This document shows, piece by piece, positions 9,730-16,877 of a stretch of 64,000 nt of DNA. The DNA lies in the NCBI GenBank assembly GCA_013373125.1, contig JABXIK010000016.1, forward strand, positions 29,914 to 93,913, given 5' to 3'. A model generated the notes under the pieces. That model worked only from the letters and a program-made list of their open reading frames with translations, did no database searches and had not been told where the DNA came from. Within the stretch, counting starts at the first letter, position 1. Every line of letters begins with the position of its first letter. Origin of the DNA: Gammaproteobacteria bacterium (GTDB taxonomy: Bacteria; Pseudomonadota; Gammaproteobacteria; Pseudomonadales; Oceanobacteraceae). Both the position numbers and the translations under genes were made by a program.

Positions 9730-10610
9730 TTATTCAACCATTTTTTAAAGCTTTCACCTTCGGTTTCATGCTTTAAACCATATTCTACAAAGGCTTGCAT
9801 ATAACCTAACTTGCTACCGCAGTCGTGACTCTTACCCGTCATATAAAACGCGTCCACCTGTTCTGAGCTTATCAAAGCAGCTATAGCATCCGTTAACTGA
9901 ATTTCGTCACCGGCTCCAGGAGGGGTTTGCGCTAATAACGGCCAAATATTTTCAGTTAAAACATAGCGTCCGACTACGGCTAAATTGCTTGGGGCATTTT
10001 GTTGTTTGGGTTTTTCAACCATAGCTCGCATTGGGGCATTTTGGCCTGCGCTTAAATCGGCACCATTTATATCGACTACGCCGTAATTACTTACCAATTC
10101 TTGTGGCACCACCTCAACCATCACTTGGCTTACGCAGTTAGTTTCAAATATTTGAATCATCTTAGCTAGATTTTCAGTTTTTAGATCTGCTGCGTATTCA
10201 TCTATTAATACATCCGGCAATACCACTGCAAAAGGTTCATTACCGATTATTGGTTTTGCGCACAGTACAGCATGACCTAGTCCTTTGGCTTGGCCTTGGC
10301 GTACATGCATGATGGTGACACCTTCTGGCGTGATGGCGCGTACTTCATCAAGCAGTTGGCGCTTAACACGAGCTTCAAGGGTGGACTCTAATTCAAATGA
10401 GGTATCAAAGTGGTTTTCGATGGCATTTTTGGAGGAGTGAGTCACCAATACAATTTCGGTAATGCCAGCCGCCGCGCATTCATTCACCACGTATTGGATG
10501 AGAGGCTTATCTACCAGGGGTAGCATTTCTTTGGGGATTGCCTTTGTGGCAGGCAACATGCGTGTGCCTAGTCCTGCGACAGGAATGACGGCTTTTGTTA
10601 CTTTTTTCAT
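9726..10610 (-). CDS. galU: UTP-glucose-1-phosphate uridylyltransferase
   Basis: 294 residues. The nucleotidyltransferase signature [18 protein letters not shown] (14-31) is followed by [28 protein letters not shown] and [10 protein letters not shown]. It makes UDP-glucose from glucose-1-phosphate and UTP, which feeds galE-dependent UDP-galactose and glucosylated polymers. It overlaps wecB by 4 bases. The intergenic space upstream is filled by REP-like repeats rather than an obvious promoter. The start ATG 10610 has only a weak ribosome-binding site. Confidence 0.94.
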   Translation of the reverse strand: MKKVTKAVIPVAGLGTRMLPATKAIPKEMLPLVDKPLIQYVVNECAAAGITEIVLVTHSSKNAIENHFDTSFELESTLEARVKRQLLDEVRAITPEGVTIMHVRQGQAKGLGHAVLCAKPIIGNEPFAVVLPDVLIDEYAADLKTENLAKMIQIFETNCVSQVMVEVVPQELVSNYGVVDINGADLSAGQNAPMRAMVEKPKQQNAPSNLAVVGRYVLTENIWPLLAQTPPGAGDEIQLTDAIAALISSEQVDAFYMTGKSHDCGSKLGYMQAFVEYGLKHETEGESFKKWLNK

Positions 10611-10620
10611 TTTTATATCT

Positions 10621-10940
10621 TTTCGCTCACGGGGTGAGCTCCTACAGTTTCTTCATATGCTGAGGTCGCGCGCGAGCGCCCTCCTACAAGGTTTATTTTT
10701 TTGCTCATGATACCCACAGCGCTCTTTGCGTTCATAGTGCATGCTAGGTGAGCACTACAATGTTTTTGTTTCGCGAGCGACACCCAAAACATTCACTACG
10801 TTGATAAGGCATGCCACCTCGCGCCTACCATCTATTTTATGTGTAAAGGTCGCGCTAGCGCCCTCCTACAAGACTTATTTTTGCTCACGATCCCCACAGC
10901 GCTTTTTGCGTTCGCGGGGCATGCTGCCTTGCTCCTACAA
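10621..10940. repeat. REP-like palindrome array in the galU-galE gap
   Basis: This 331-base gap holds no gene; it is almost entirely repeats. Six units are read on the plus strand. Short units (hairpin plus CTCCTACA tail) lie at 10621-10646, 10664-10690 and 10846-10872. Long units of 60 bases lie at 10701-10760, 10771-10830 and 10881-10940. Each long unit runs from a GCTC/GCGAGC arm through (A/C)CCCA...C, a central CACTACGTTC-like segment and GGGGCATGCT to a tail like GCTCCTACAA. The last unit ends one base before the galE stop codon. The reverse-strand tail TTGTAGGAGC matches the well-known REP core of Pseudomonas-type genomes. Confidence 0.85.
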
Positions 10941-10941
10941 T

Positions 10942-11973
10942 TTATTCGTAGCCATTTGGGTTTTTGCTTTGCCAGTACCAGCTATCTCTTACCATGGCAT
11001 TTACATCTAATTCAGTTTGCCAATTAATTAATTTTTTAGCTTTTTTTGCTGAGCCAAAATACTCGGCTATATCACCCGCTCGTCTGCCAACAATTTTACG
11101 CTTAATTGCAATATTATTTTCTGATTCAAATGCCTCGACTAACTGCAATACTGATAGCCCTTGGCCCGAACCTAAATTAATCGCATTTACACCAGTCAAA
11201 CCGTTTAACATTGCCTGTACTGCTTTCACATGACCTTTAGCTAAATCCACCACATGTATATAGTCGCGTACACCCGTGCCATCAATGGTTGGGTAGTCAT
11301 CACCAAATATGCTTAGCTGGCCTAATTTTCCAATTGCCACTTGTGAAATAAAAGGCATCAAGTTATTTGGGACACCATTTGGATCTTCACCAATCAAACC
11401 ACTTTCATGAGCACCTACTGGGTTAAAATAGCGCAATAATGTTATCGACCATGGTAGCGAATGATTATTTAATTTATCCGCCACTTCTAAGTCACGGAAT
11501 ATATCTTCTACCATTAACTTGCTTGCACCATAAGGATTGGTTGTACCCAACGGCATGTCTTCCGTTAATGGCTGCACAGCTGATTCTTTATAAACTGTGG
11601 CTGATGAGCTAAACACCAACTTTTTAATATTCGCCTTTTCCATTTCCTGAGCAAGCACAATAGAGCCATAAACATTATTGTCGTAATAATTTAATGGTTG
11701 CTCACAAGATTCACCCACGGCTTTCAAGCCTGCAAAATGAATCACAGCCGTAATTTCGTGCGCCTTAAAAATTGCTTTTAAGCATTCACGATCTCGCACA
11801 TCACCTTGTACAAAGGTGACCGGCTTGCCTGTGATTATTTCAACACGACGCAGAGATTCGGTTTTGCTGTTCGATAGATTATCCAGCACAAACACATCAA
11901 AGCCGGCATTTAATAATTCAACACAGGTATGGCTACCAATGTACCCTGCGCCGCCTGTCACTAGTATTTTCAT
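10942..11973 (-). CDS. galE: UDP-glucose 4-epimerase
   Basis: 343 residues, typical of GalE. NAD site GGAGYIGSH (7-15), DNLSNS (31-36), Ser124 in FSSSATVY, and catalytic Tyr148-x3-Lys152 in YGASK. Substrate-loop features RYFNPVGAH and the C-terminal region [10 protein letters not shown] are present. It interconverts UDP-glucose and UDP-galactose (some homologues also act on the N-acetyl forms), so with galU it supplies hexose donors. REP-like units flank it on both sides: one ends 1 base from its stop codon and another begins 7 bases before its start. Confidence 0.93.
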   Translation of the reverse strand: MKILVTGGAGYIGSHTCVELLNAGFDVFVLDNLSNSKTESLRRVEIITGKPVTFVQGDVRDRECLKAIFKAHEITAVIHFAGLKAVGESCEQPLNYYDNNVYGSIVLAQEMEKANIKKLVFSSSATVYKESAVQPLTEDMPLGTTNPYGASKLMVEDIFRDLEVADKLNNHSLPWSITLLRYFNPVGAHESGLIGEDPNGVPNNLMPFISQVAIGKLGQLSIFGDDYPTIDGTGVRDYIHVVDLAKGHVKAVQAMLNGLTGVNAINLGSGQGLSVLQLVEAFESENNIAIKRKIVGRRAGDIAEYFGSAKKAKKLINWQTELDVNAMVRDSWYWQSKNPNGYE

Positions 11974-11979
11974 AATGCT

Positions 11980-12082
11980 TTTCGCTCACCGGGTGAGCTC
12001 CTACAATTTATTTTATGCATGGAGGCGCGCTAGTAGTACACCCCGTGAAGGTAGTGAATGCTTTGGGTGCGCCCTCCTACAA
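11980..12082. repeat. REP-like pair between galE and the EPS regulator
   Basis: A short unit (11980-12006, TTCGCTCACCGGGTGAGC plus CTCCTACAA tail) is followed by a long unit at 12022-12082. In the second unit the outer arms and the CTCCTACAA tail are in the same orientation as elsewhere. The central segment, however, reads ACCCCGTGAAGG...GAATGCTTTGGGTG, the reverse complement of the centre of the other long units. It ends 3 bases before the stop codon of the MarR-type gene. Confidence 0.8.
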
Positions 12083-12085
12083 AGC

Positions 12086-12406
12086 TTATTTTATCTCGTT
12101 TTGTATTTCTTCTATTTGCGTTTTTATGTCTTCGTATTCTTGAAGTTTTCGCTCAAGAAATCGCTTTGCAATTTTTACTTTTTCTTCTGCGCCTTTGGGG
12201 GTTAATAAATACAAATAGGCGCTTTTGTGTTCGCTATTTTTAAAGTTGTTTGCCTTTACCCAGCCTTTTTCCACTATGGCTTTTAGGCAGTAATTAATTT
12301 TACCAAGACTGACACCCATTTCTTCTGCCAATTGTCTTTGGCTTAACTGGTTGTTTTGCTCAATCAACCGCATAAGCTTAAGGTGTATTTCATCCTGATT
12401 GTTCAT
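12086..12406 (-). CDS. MarR-type, EPS-associated transcriptional regulator
   Basis: 106 residues: a winged-helix DNA-binding domain (LSQRQLAEEMGVSLGKINYCLKAIVEKGWVK, split as LSQRQLAEEMG / SLGKINYCLKAI / EKGWVK, about 21-52) and a C-terminal coiled coil (about 75-106). This matches the small MarR-like family found beside exopolysaccharide/O-antigen clusters in proteobacteria. It is the first gene on the minus strand before galE and probably controls the locus. Upstream are ATAATC/GATTAT half-sites that could be its operator. Confidence 0.85.
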   Translation of the reverse strand: MNNQDEIHLKLMRLIEQNNQLSQRQLAEEMGVSLGKINYCLKAIVEKGWVKANNFKNSEHKSAYLYLLTPKGAEEKVKIAKRFLERKLQEYEDIKTQIEEIQNEIK

Positions 12407-12433
12407 GCTAATGGGGTTTTTCCTTGGTATTTC

Positions 12434-12488
12434 ATAATCTTAATAGTCGATTATCAATGTTTATAATTTGCAAGCATTGTTGATTATC
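12434..12488. promoter_or_regulatory. Candidate operator of the EPS regulator
   Basis: Upstream of the start at 12406 there is an inverted repeat ATAATC (12434-12439), 9-base spacer, GATTAT (12449-12454). A third GATTATC lies at 12482-12488, and CAATG/CATTG arms lie at 12455-12459 and 12475-12479. MarR-family proteins usually bind such dyads near their own promoter. No JUMPstart or ops element was found here. Assignment is inference from position and symmetry. Confidence 0.4.
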
Positions 12489-12522
12489 TGCCAACCGTAC
12501 CGATTTTTCGTTTAGAGAACTT

Positions 12523-12769
12523 TTTCACTCACGGCATCCAAAACGTTTATGGGACATGCCTGCGGCTTCTATCTTGTCGCGCGCAAGCGCCCTCCTACAG
12601 ATTGTGTTGCTATTTCGCGAGCAGTACCCAAAACATTCACTATGTTCATGGGGCATGCTACCTCGCTCCTACAATTTTTTCATATGTAGAGATCGCGCAT
12701 AAGCGTTCTCATACAGATTATGTTTTTATTCGCTAGCAGTACCCAAAACACTCATTACGTTCAATCATT
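12523..12769. repeat. REP-like array upstream of the EPS regulator
   Basis: Part of the 476-base stretch 12407-12882, which has no intact gene. Units: degenerate long 12523-12570; short 12575-12600 (GCGCGCAAGCGCCCTCCTACAG); intact long 12614-12674; degenerate short 12691-12716; and a long unit at 12729-12769 cut after its central CATTACGTTCA. Short and long units alternate with spacers of about 13 to 17 bases, so the mobile or amplified form may be a short-long dimer. From 12770 to 12882 I see only AT-rich sequence and nothing recognisable. Confidence 0.75.
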
Positions 12770-12882
12770 GAACAGTCTAGTCATGGTACAAGCATTTGCA
12801 ATTATTTTTTGTAATTCATCCCTAGTTTTTCACGTACTCAATTTAAGTTGGAGTGGACTGCCCGCAATGGCTTTTTTTGTCT

Positions 12883-13500
12883 TTATCCATTGGGAATACA
12901 CACGCTTACTTTCGGGTATTTGGCTTGTAGATTTTGCTTGGCTCGATCATCCCCATGGATTAATCGAATCTCGGAGGGTTTGCGCCATATCCTTTTAACA
13001 AAATTTAACAAATCCGTTTGCCTTGCATGGGCGCTATAGCCACCCATTGTATAAATTCCGGCCCTTATGATGATTTTTTGGTCGTCAATGGTCACGTAAC
13101 CACCAGTAGAGCCCTACTTTTGTATTAAGCGGCCAATTGTACCGGATGCCTGGTAGCCTACAAATAAAACATCGTGACGTGGGTCACCTAACTTAGCTTT
13201 TAGGTAATTCATTACACGCCCACCGTTGCACATACCGCTAGCGGCGATAACAATGGCAGGGCGCTTATTGTTCGCCAAATACTCAACCGTTTGCACATGC
13301 TCTTTATGGGTGTTTATTGTTGTCAGGTTGTCAAAGGTGAGCGGTCTTCGACCCATTTTGACTTTACGCAAGACTTATTTATTCCAGCAGCGCTTAAGCC
13401 GGCCAATGGCAAGGGTGAATTTTACTGCTAACGGGCCATCGAGTAAGACTTCTAGGTTTTGCCAGTTTACTTTTGGTATCGCAGGGTTATTTGAAGGGGC
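12883..13500 (-). pseudogene. Decayed metallo-beta-lactamase/beta-CASP RNase-like gene, C-terminal part
   Basis: Reading the minus strand in one frame gives consecutive family segments: LEVLLDGPLAVKFT, GRRPLTFDNLTTI, RPAIVIAASGMCNGGRV, LGDPRHDVLFVGYQASGT, GRLIQK, GGYVTIDDQKIIIRAG, GGYSAHARQTDLLNFV and IRLIHGDDRAKQNL. This is the C-terminal beta-CASP and RMMBL region of MBL-fold RNA exo/endonucleases. Two in-frame stops interrupt it: TAA at 13375-13377 and TAG at 13114-13116. The TAG sits where relatives have a KYGP-like sequence. The N-terminal catalytic MBL half (HxHxDH) is absent; homology fades at about 13500, next to REP-like units. A non-functional remnant is the simplest reading. Confidence 0.85.
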
Positions 13501-13520
13501 AGCTCTTTTATTTGGTTTAT

Positions 13521-13621
13521 CGGCCGCTGGGGCAGCCTCATACAATTCTGTTTGGGATTTTTCGCGAGCAGTACCCAAAACACTCACTACGTTCATGGGG
13601 CATGCTACCTCGCTCCTACAA
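13521..13621. repeat. REP-like short-long pair at the broken 5' end of the RNase remnant
   Basis: A degenerate short unit (about 13521-13545, CCTCATACAA tail) is followed by a nearly perfect long unit at 13561-13621: TTCGCGAGCAGTACCCAAAA, central CACTCACTACGTTCAT, GGGGCATGCTACC, tail TCGCTCCTACAA. The pair lies where the pseudogene's upstream coding sequence should be. The repeat may therefore have taken part in the loss of the 5' half, or arrived afterwards. Confidence 0.8.
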
Positions 13622-13636
13622 GGGCATTTTCATCTG

Positions 13637-13735
13637 TGTAGTGGTCAACACATTTTAGACACAAGTTAAGAGGCTAGATCAAATCCAGCCTCAACTCCTT
13701 CCAAGTGTAATTTATTTCACCCACTGTATTTTTTT
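13637..13735 (-). mobile_element. Possible insertion-sequence end remnant
   Basis: TGTAGTGGTCAACACATTTT followed by AGACAC (13637-13662) looks like the terminal inverted repeat of some IS3-family elements. On the minus strand just inside it are a short open stretch ending NYTWKELRLDLI then stop, and a GAGGCT/AGCCTC dyad (13670-13675 and 13687-13692). No transposase gene remains. I cannot confirm the family without a database, so this is tentative. Confidence 0.3.
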
Positions 13736-13772
13736 GTACGAGGGTGACCTGCGCCCGATATTCGGAGTTGCG

Positions 13773-13886
13773 TTTCGCCCACAACACCCAAAGCACTCTA
13801 CGTTCGCGGGGCATTCTAGGTGAGCGCCTACCGCTTTCGCCTAGAGAGCTGGGCTCTTACAAGACTGCAGGGCTAGGCTCTTGCAA
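13773..13886. repeat. Degenerate REP-like unit before the rluB stop codon
   Basis: 13773-13832 is a recognisable long unit (TTTCGCCCACAACACCCAAA, central GCACTCTACGTTCG, GGGGCATTCTAGGTGAGC, tail CGCCTACC). Two further tail-like pieces, CTCTTACAA (13854-13862) and CTCTTGCAA (13879-13887), follow and touch the rluB stop codon. The pattern of repeats packed against stop codons seen at galE and the EPS regulator recurs here in eroded form. Confidence 0.6.
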
Positions 13887-13887
13887 A

Positions 13888-14751
13888 TTAAGAGTCAATA
13901 CGCACCTTACGACCCGGCCCTTTTTTACTTGGCCCTGCCTTTTGGCGGGTGCGCTGACGATTTGCCGCGCGGTCGTATTTTTTCAATTCTTTCGGGTCTA
14001 ACTTAGCAACCGGACGCGATGGCAAGTCGACTAATTTTGCCAATTCATCCGTATCACGCTGATCTAGCTCCTTCCATTTACCGACACTGATTTGCTTTGG
14101 TAAAAATACGCAACCATAGCGCACACGTTTTAATCGAGAAACTTTCATCCCTTGGCTTTCCCACAACCGACGCACTTCGCGGTTACGGCCTTCCATTATG
14201 CAAACGTGATACCACTGGTTGAACCCATCACCATCAAAAAACTGAACATCGGTGAACTTCGCCATACCGTCATCTAAAACCACGCCTTTCTTTAGGTTTT
14301 CAATGACTTCGTCCGTCACTTCACCAGCAACACGTACCGCATATTCACGGTCCACCGTTTGCGTACTAGGATGCATTAACTTATTCGCCAATTCTCCGTC
14401 AGTGGTAAATAACAATAAACCGGCGGTATTGATATCAAGGCGCCCCACTGCAATCCAGCGCTCGCCTTTTAATTTAGGAAGGTTATCGAATACGGTTGGG
14501 CGACCCTCAGGGTCGTTACGGGTACACACTTCACCTTCTGGCTTGTTGTAAGCCAGGACGCGACGCGGCGTGCGTACTTTATGCTCAATGACTTTACCAT
14601 CAACTTTAATTTCATCGTGAGGACCGGCGCGCTCACCGAGCTTAGCCACTTCACCATTTAACTGGATGCGGCCTTGTTCAATCCAACGCTCCATCTCACG
14701 ACGGGAACCTACACCCACTTGGGCTAGGATTTTCTGTAACTTATCACTCAT
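13888..14751 (-). CDS. rluB: 23S rRNA pseudouridine(2605) synthase
   Basis: 287 residues. An N-terminal S4 RNA-binding domain (about 1-60, KILAQVGVGSRREMERWI) precedes the RsuA-type catalytic domain, with the catalytic aspartate at about 106 in GRLDINTAGLLLFT and the GRNREVRRLWE motif. A basic C-terminal tail (about 255-287, rich in K and R) fits RluB. It isomerises U2605 in the peptidyl-transferase region of 23S rRNA. It lies 47 bases downstream of scpB in the common scpA-scpB-rluB order. Confidence 0.93.
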   Translation of the reverse strand: MSDKLQKILAQVGVGSRREMERWIEQGRIQLNGEVAKLGERAGPHDEIKVDGKVIEHKVRTPRRVLAYNKPEGEVCTRNDPEGRPTVFDNLPKLKGERWIAVGRLDINTAGLLLFTTDGELANKLMHPSTQTVDREYAVRVAGEVTDEVIENLKKGVVLDDGMAKFTDVQFFDGDGFNQWYHVCIMEGRNREVRRLWESQGMKVSRLKRVRYGCVFLPKQISVGKWKELDQRDTDELAKLVDLPSRPVAKLDPKELKKYDRAANRQRTRQKAGPSKKGPGRKVRIDS

Positions 14752-14798
14752 CCACTTTGCTCCGTTTCTGAGTTGGGCCTTTAAGAGACCCTCTTGGA

Positions 14799-15995
14799 TT
14801 AATTAAATTTATTGGCGAGATCAGATAAGGATTTTTCCCCTTCCTCTTCATCGCGACTGGCTTCCAGCTCGTCTTGTTCAGCTTGCAGCTGAGCAATCAT
14901 TTCTTCTTCCATTGCAGCTAACAAAGCTGCCTCTTCATCTTCTGATGATTCAGGTAGAACCGAATCATTTTCAGTACTGATTTTTAAGGCATCTGGCTCA
15001 TTGTGTTCTGTTTCTTCCGGAAGCGTGTTTTCTTCGATCACAGCGTCTGAAGAATCAGAGAATACGGATGGCGCTTGTTCTGTAAATGAATCTTTTTCTT
15101 TAAGCAATTTTTCTTGCTCAGCAATCATACGCGCTATGGTGGCTTCCGCGATTTCTTCTTCGCTGGCGTCTTCAGATAAACCTTGTGGCATAGCTTGTTC
15201 GCTTTCGGCCAATTGATCATCTAATTCTGCAATTTGCTGCTCAGCATCTAATAGCTCACCTTGATCCACTGCTGATTCTTCATCTTCTTCAGCCGGCTTA
15301 TTGAAAAGCGCATCTTCAACTTGTTGTACCAAGGCTTCAGCTTCCGCCATATCTTGAGCCGCACTTAATAAGTTTTCACTATCACCTAATTCTTCTTGAT
15401 GAGATGCAAAATCAAAATTGCCTTCTTCCGCTTTGTCTTCTAGCTCTAAAGCGTGATTTGCATCCGCAATTTCTTGAATCTCTTCAAGGGTTGGTAATTG
15501 CTCCAGTGTTTCAAGATTAAAATAATCCAAGAACATTTTTGTAGTGGCATACATGGCGGGACGTCCTGGCACATCGCGATGCCCAACCACTTGAATCCAT
15601 TCACGCTCAACCAATGTTTTGGTGATATGTGAACTCACAGCCACACCGCGAATATCTTCAATCTCACCGCGGGTAACGGGCTGACGGTAAGCGATAATGG
15701 CAAGGGTTTCTAATAATGCGCGCGAATAACGCTGGGGTTTTTCTTCCCACAAGCGACTTACCCATTTGCCTAAGTCTTGTTTCACCTGAAAGCGATAACC
15801 GGTAGCCACTTTTTTTAATTCGTAGCCTTTGTTTTCACATTTTTCGCCAATACGTTCCAGCACAATTTGAATGCGCTGTTTTTCAGGTTCCAAGCCTTCA
15901 TCGAATAAGCTTTGGATACGATCAACACTTAAAGTTTGGCCAGAGGCTAATAAAGCACCTTCGATAATTTGTTCTAATAATGCGTCGCTAATCAT
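14799..15995 (-). CDS. scpB: Segregation and condensation protein B, long acidic tail
   Basis: 398 residues, about twice the usual 170-250. Residues about 1-185 form the two winged-helix domains of ScpB (SRALLETLAIIAYRQPVTRGE split as SRALLETLAIIAYR / QPVTRGEIEDIRG). Residues about 190-390 are low-complexity and very rich in Glu/Asp with Gln and Ala. ScpB dimers bind the ScpA kleisin in the SMC condensin-like complex. The ATG overlaps the scpA TGA (15992-15995), the usual coupling of the pair. The Smc partner is also in this window (30459-33950). The function of the acidic tail is unknown. Confidence 0.93.
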   Translation of the reverse strand: MISDALLEQIIEGALLASGQTLSVDRIQSLFDEGLEPEKQRIQIVLERIGEKCENKGYELKKVATGYRFQVKQDLGKWVSRLWEEKPQRYSRALLETLAIIAYRQPVTRGEIEDIRGVAVSSHITKTLVEREWIQVVGHRDVPGRPAMYATTKMFLDYFNLETLEQLPTLEEIQEIADANHALELEDKAEEGNFDFASHQEELGDSENLLSAAQDMAEAEALVQQVEDALFNKPAEEDEESAVDQGELLDAEQQIAELDDQLAESEQAMPQGLSEDASEEEIAEATIARMIAEQEKLLKEKDSFTEQAPSVFSDSSDAVIEENTLPEETEHNEPDALKISTENDSVLPESSEDEEAALLAAMEEEMIAQLQAEQDELEASRDEEEGEKSLSDLANKFN

Positions 15996-16873
15996 GATGA
16001 GGTTTTCGCTTTCACATGAATCGGCCCAAACGTTTCGTTTTGCACGATCTCTATTAATTGTTCTTTTATGAGTTCAAGCGTGGCAAGGAACGTCGTCACC
16101 ACACCTGCGCGCCCTTCTTCGACAGTAAACAACCGCGAAAAAGGAATAAAATCTCCAGTTTGCAAGCGAGACAAAATGTCGCTCATGCGCTCACGGGTAG
16201 ATAGTTTTTCTCGTTGCACTTCATGTTCTGTGTACATATTGGCGCGATGCAACACATCACTGAAGGCTAACATTAACTCTTTAAAGTCCACATCTGGGTG
16301 GGCGCGCTCAGCTGTATACTCTGGCGGTTTGATTTCCACTTCAAAGGTGTCTCGCCCCATGCGCGGTAATTCATCAATGTCTTCGGCGGCTTGCTTGAAG
16401 CGCTCATAATCTTGCAGTCGACGAATCAATTCGGCGCGAGGATCTTCCTCTTCTTCAGCAAGTTCGGCAGGGCGCGGTAACAAAATACGACTTTTGATTT
16501 CTGCCAACATAGCCGCCATCACCAAATATTCGCCAGCCAGTTCTAACTGCACAATTTGCATGAGGTCCACATACACCATGTATTGCTCAGTAATTTCCGC
16601 CACATTAATTTCAAGAATATCGAGATTTTGCTTACGTATTAAATACAGCAATAAATCCAGTGGTCCTTCAAATTGCTCAAGGATGACTTCTAGCGCATCA
16701 GGGGGAATATACAAATCAAGCGGAAGCTGGGTGAAAGCCTCGCCATGTACTAACGCGAAAGGCATTTCATGCTGTTGATTCTTTACGGCTTTGGCAGGTG
16801 CAACCTCTGACTCAGGCGCTGTTTGCGCCTGATCATTGGATTCTTGTGATGAGATATCAGAGGTTTCAGTCAT
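15992..16873 (-). CDS. scpA: Segregation and condensation protein A (kleisin)
   Basis: 293 residues. After a variable acidic N-terminus comes the kleisin N-domain (LEQFEGPLDLLLYLIRKQNLDI split as LEQFEGPLDLLLYL / IRKQNLDILEI, about 66-92), the helical ADLAGEYLVMAA-like segment ELAGEYLVMAAMLAEIKSR and a C-terminal winged-helix end (TFLATLELIKEQ). ScpA bridges Smc heads and binds ScpB for chromosome organisation. It starts 4 bases after the trpS stop, so trpS-scpA-scpB-rluB probably forms one transcript. Confidence 0.93.
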   Translation of the reverse strand: MTETSDISSQESNDQAQTAPESEVAPAKAVKNQQHEMPFALVHGEAFTQLPLDLYIPPDALEVILEQFEGPLDLLLYLIRKQNLDILEINVAEITEQYMVYVDLMQIVQLELAGEYLVMAAMLAEIKSRILLPRPAELAEEEEDPRAELIRRLQDYERFKQAAEDIDELPRMGRDTFEVEIKPPEYTAERAHPDVDFKELMLAFSDVLHRANMYTEHEVQREKLSTRERMSDILSRLQTGDFIPFSRLFTVEEGRAGVVTTFLATLELIKEQLIEIVQNETFGPIHVKAKTSS

Positions 16874-16877
16874 AAGC

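Noticed and set aside
11816..12205. 129-residue plus-strand reading frame
   Set aside because: It is antisense to galE, crosses two REP-like units and enters the EPS regulator; no ribosome-binding site or family features.
12407..12600. JUMPstart/ops element for the polysaccharide operon
   Set aside because: No GGCGGTAG-like sequence occurs on the minus strand upstream of the regulator or galE.
10621..12769. CRISPR array
   Set aside because: Units are imperfect palindromes of two lengths with short, irregular spacers and no cas genes; this is a REP-like family.
12883..13596. Stop-codon recoding or read-through of the RNase gene
   Set aside because: Two different stop codons (TAA and TAG) are involved and the catalytic N-terminal half is absent, so decay is simpler.
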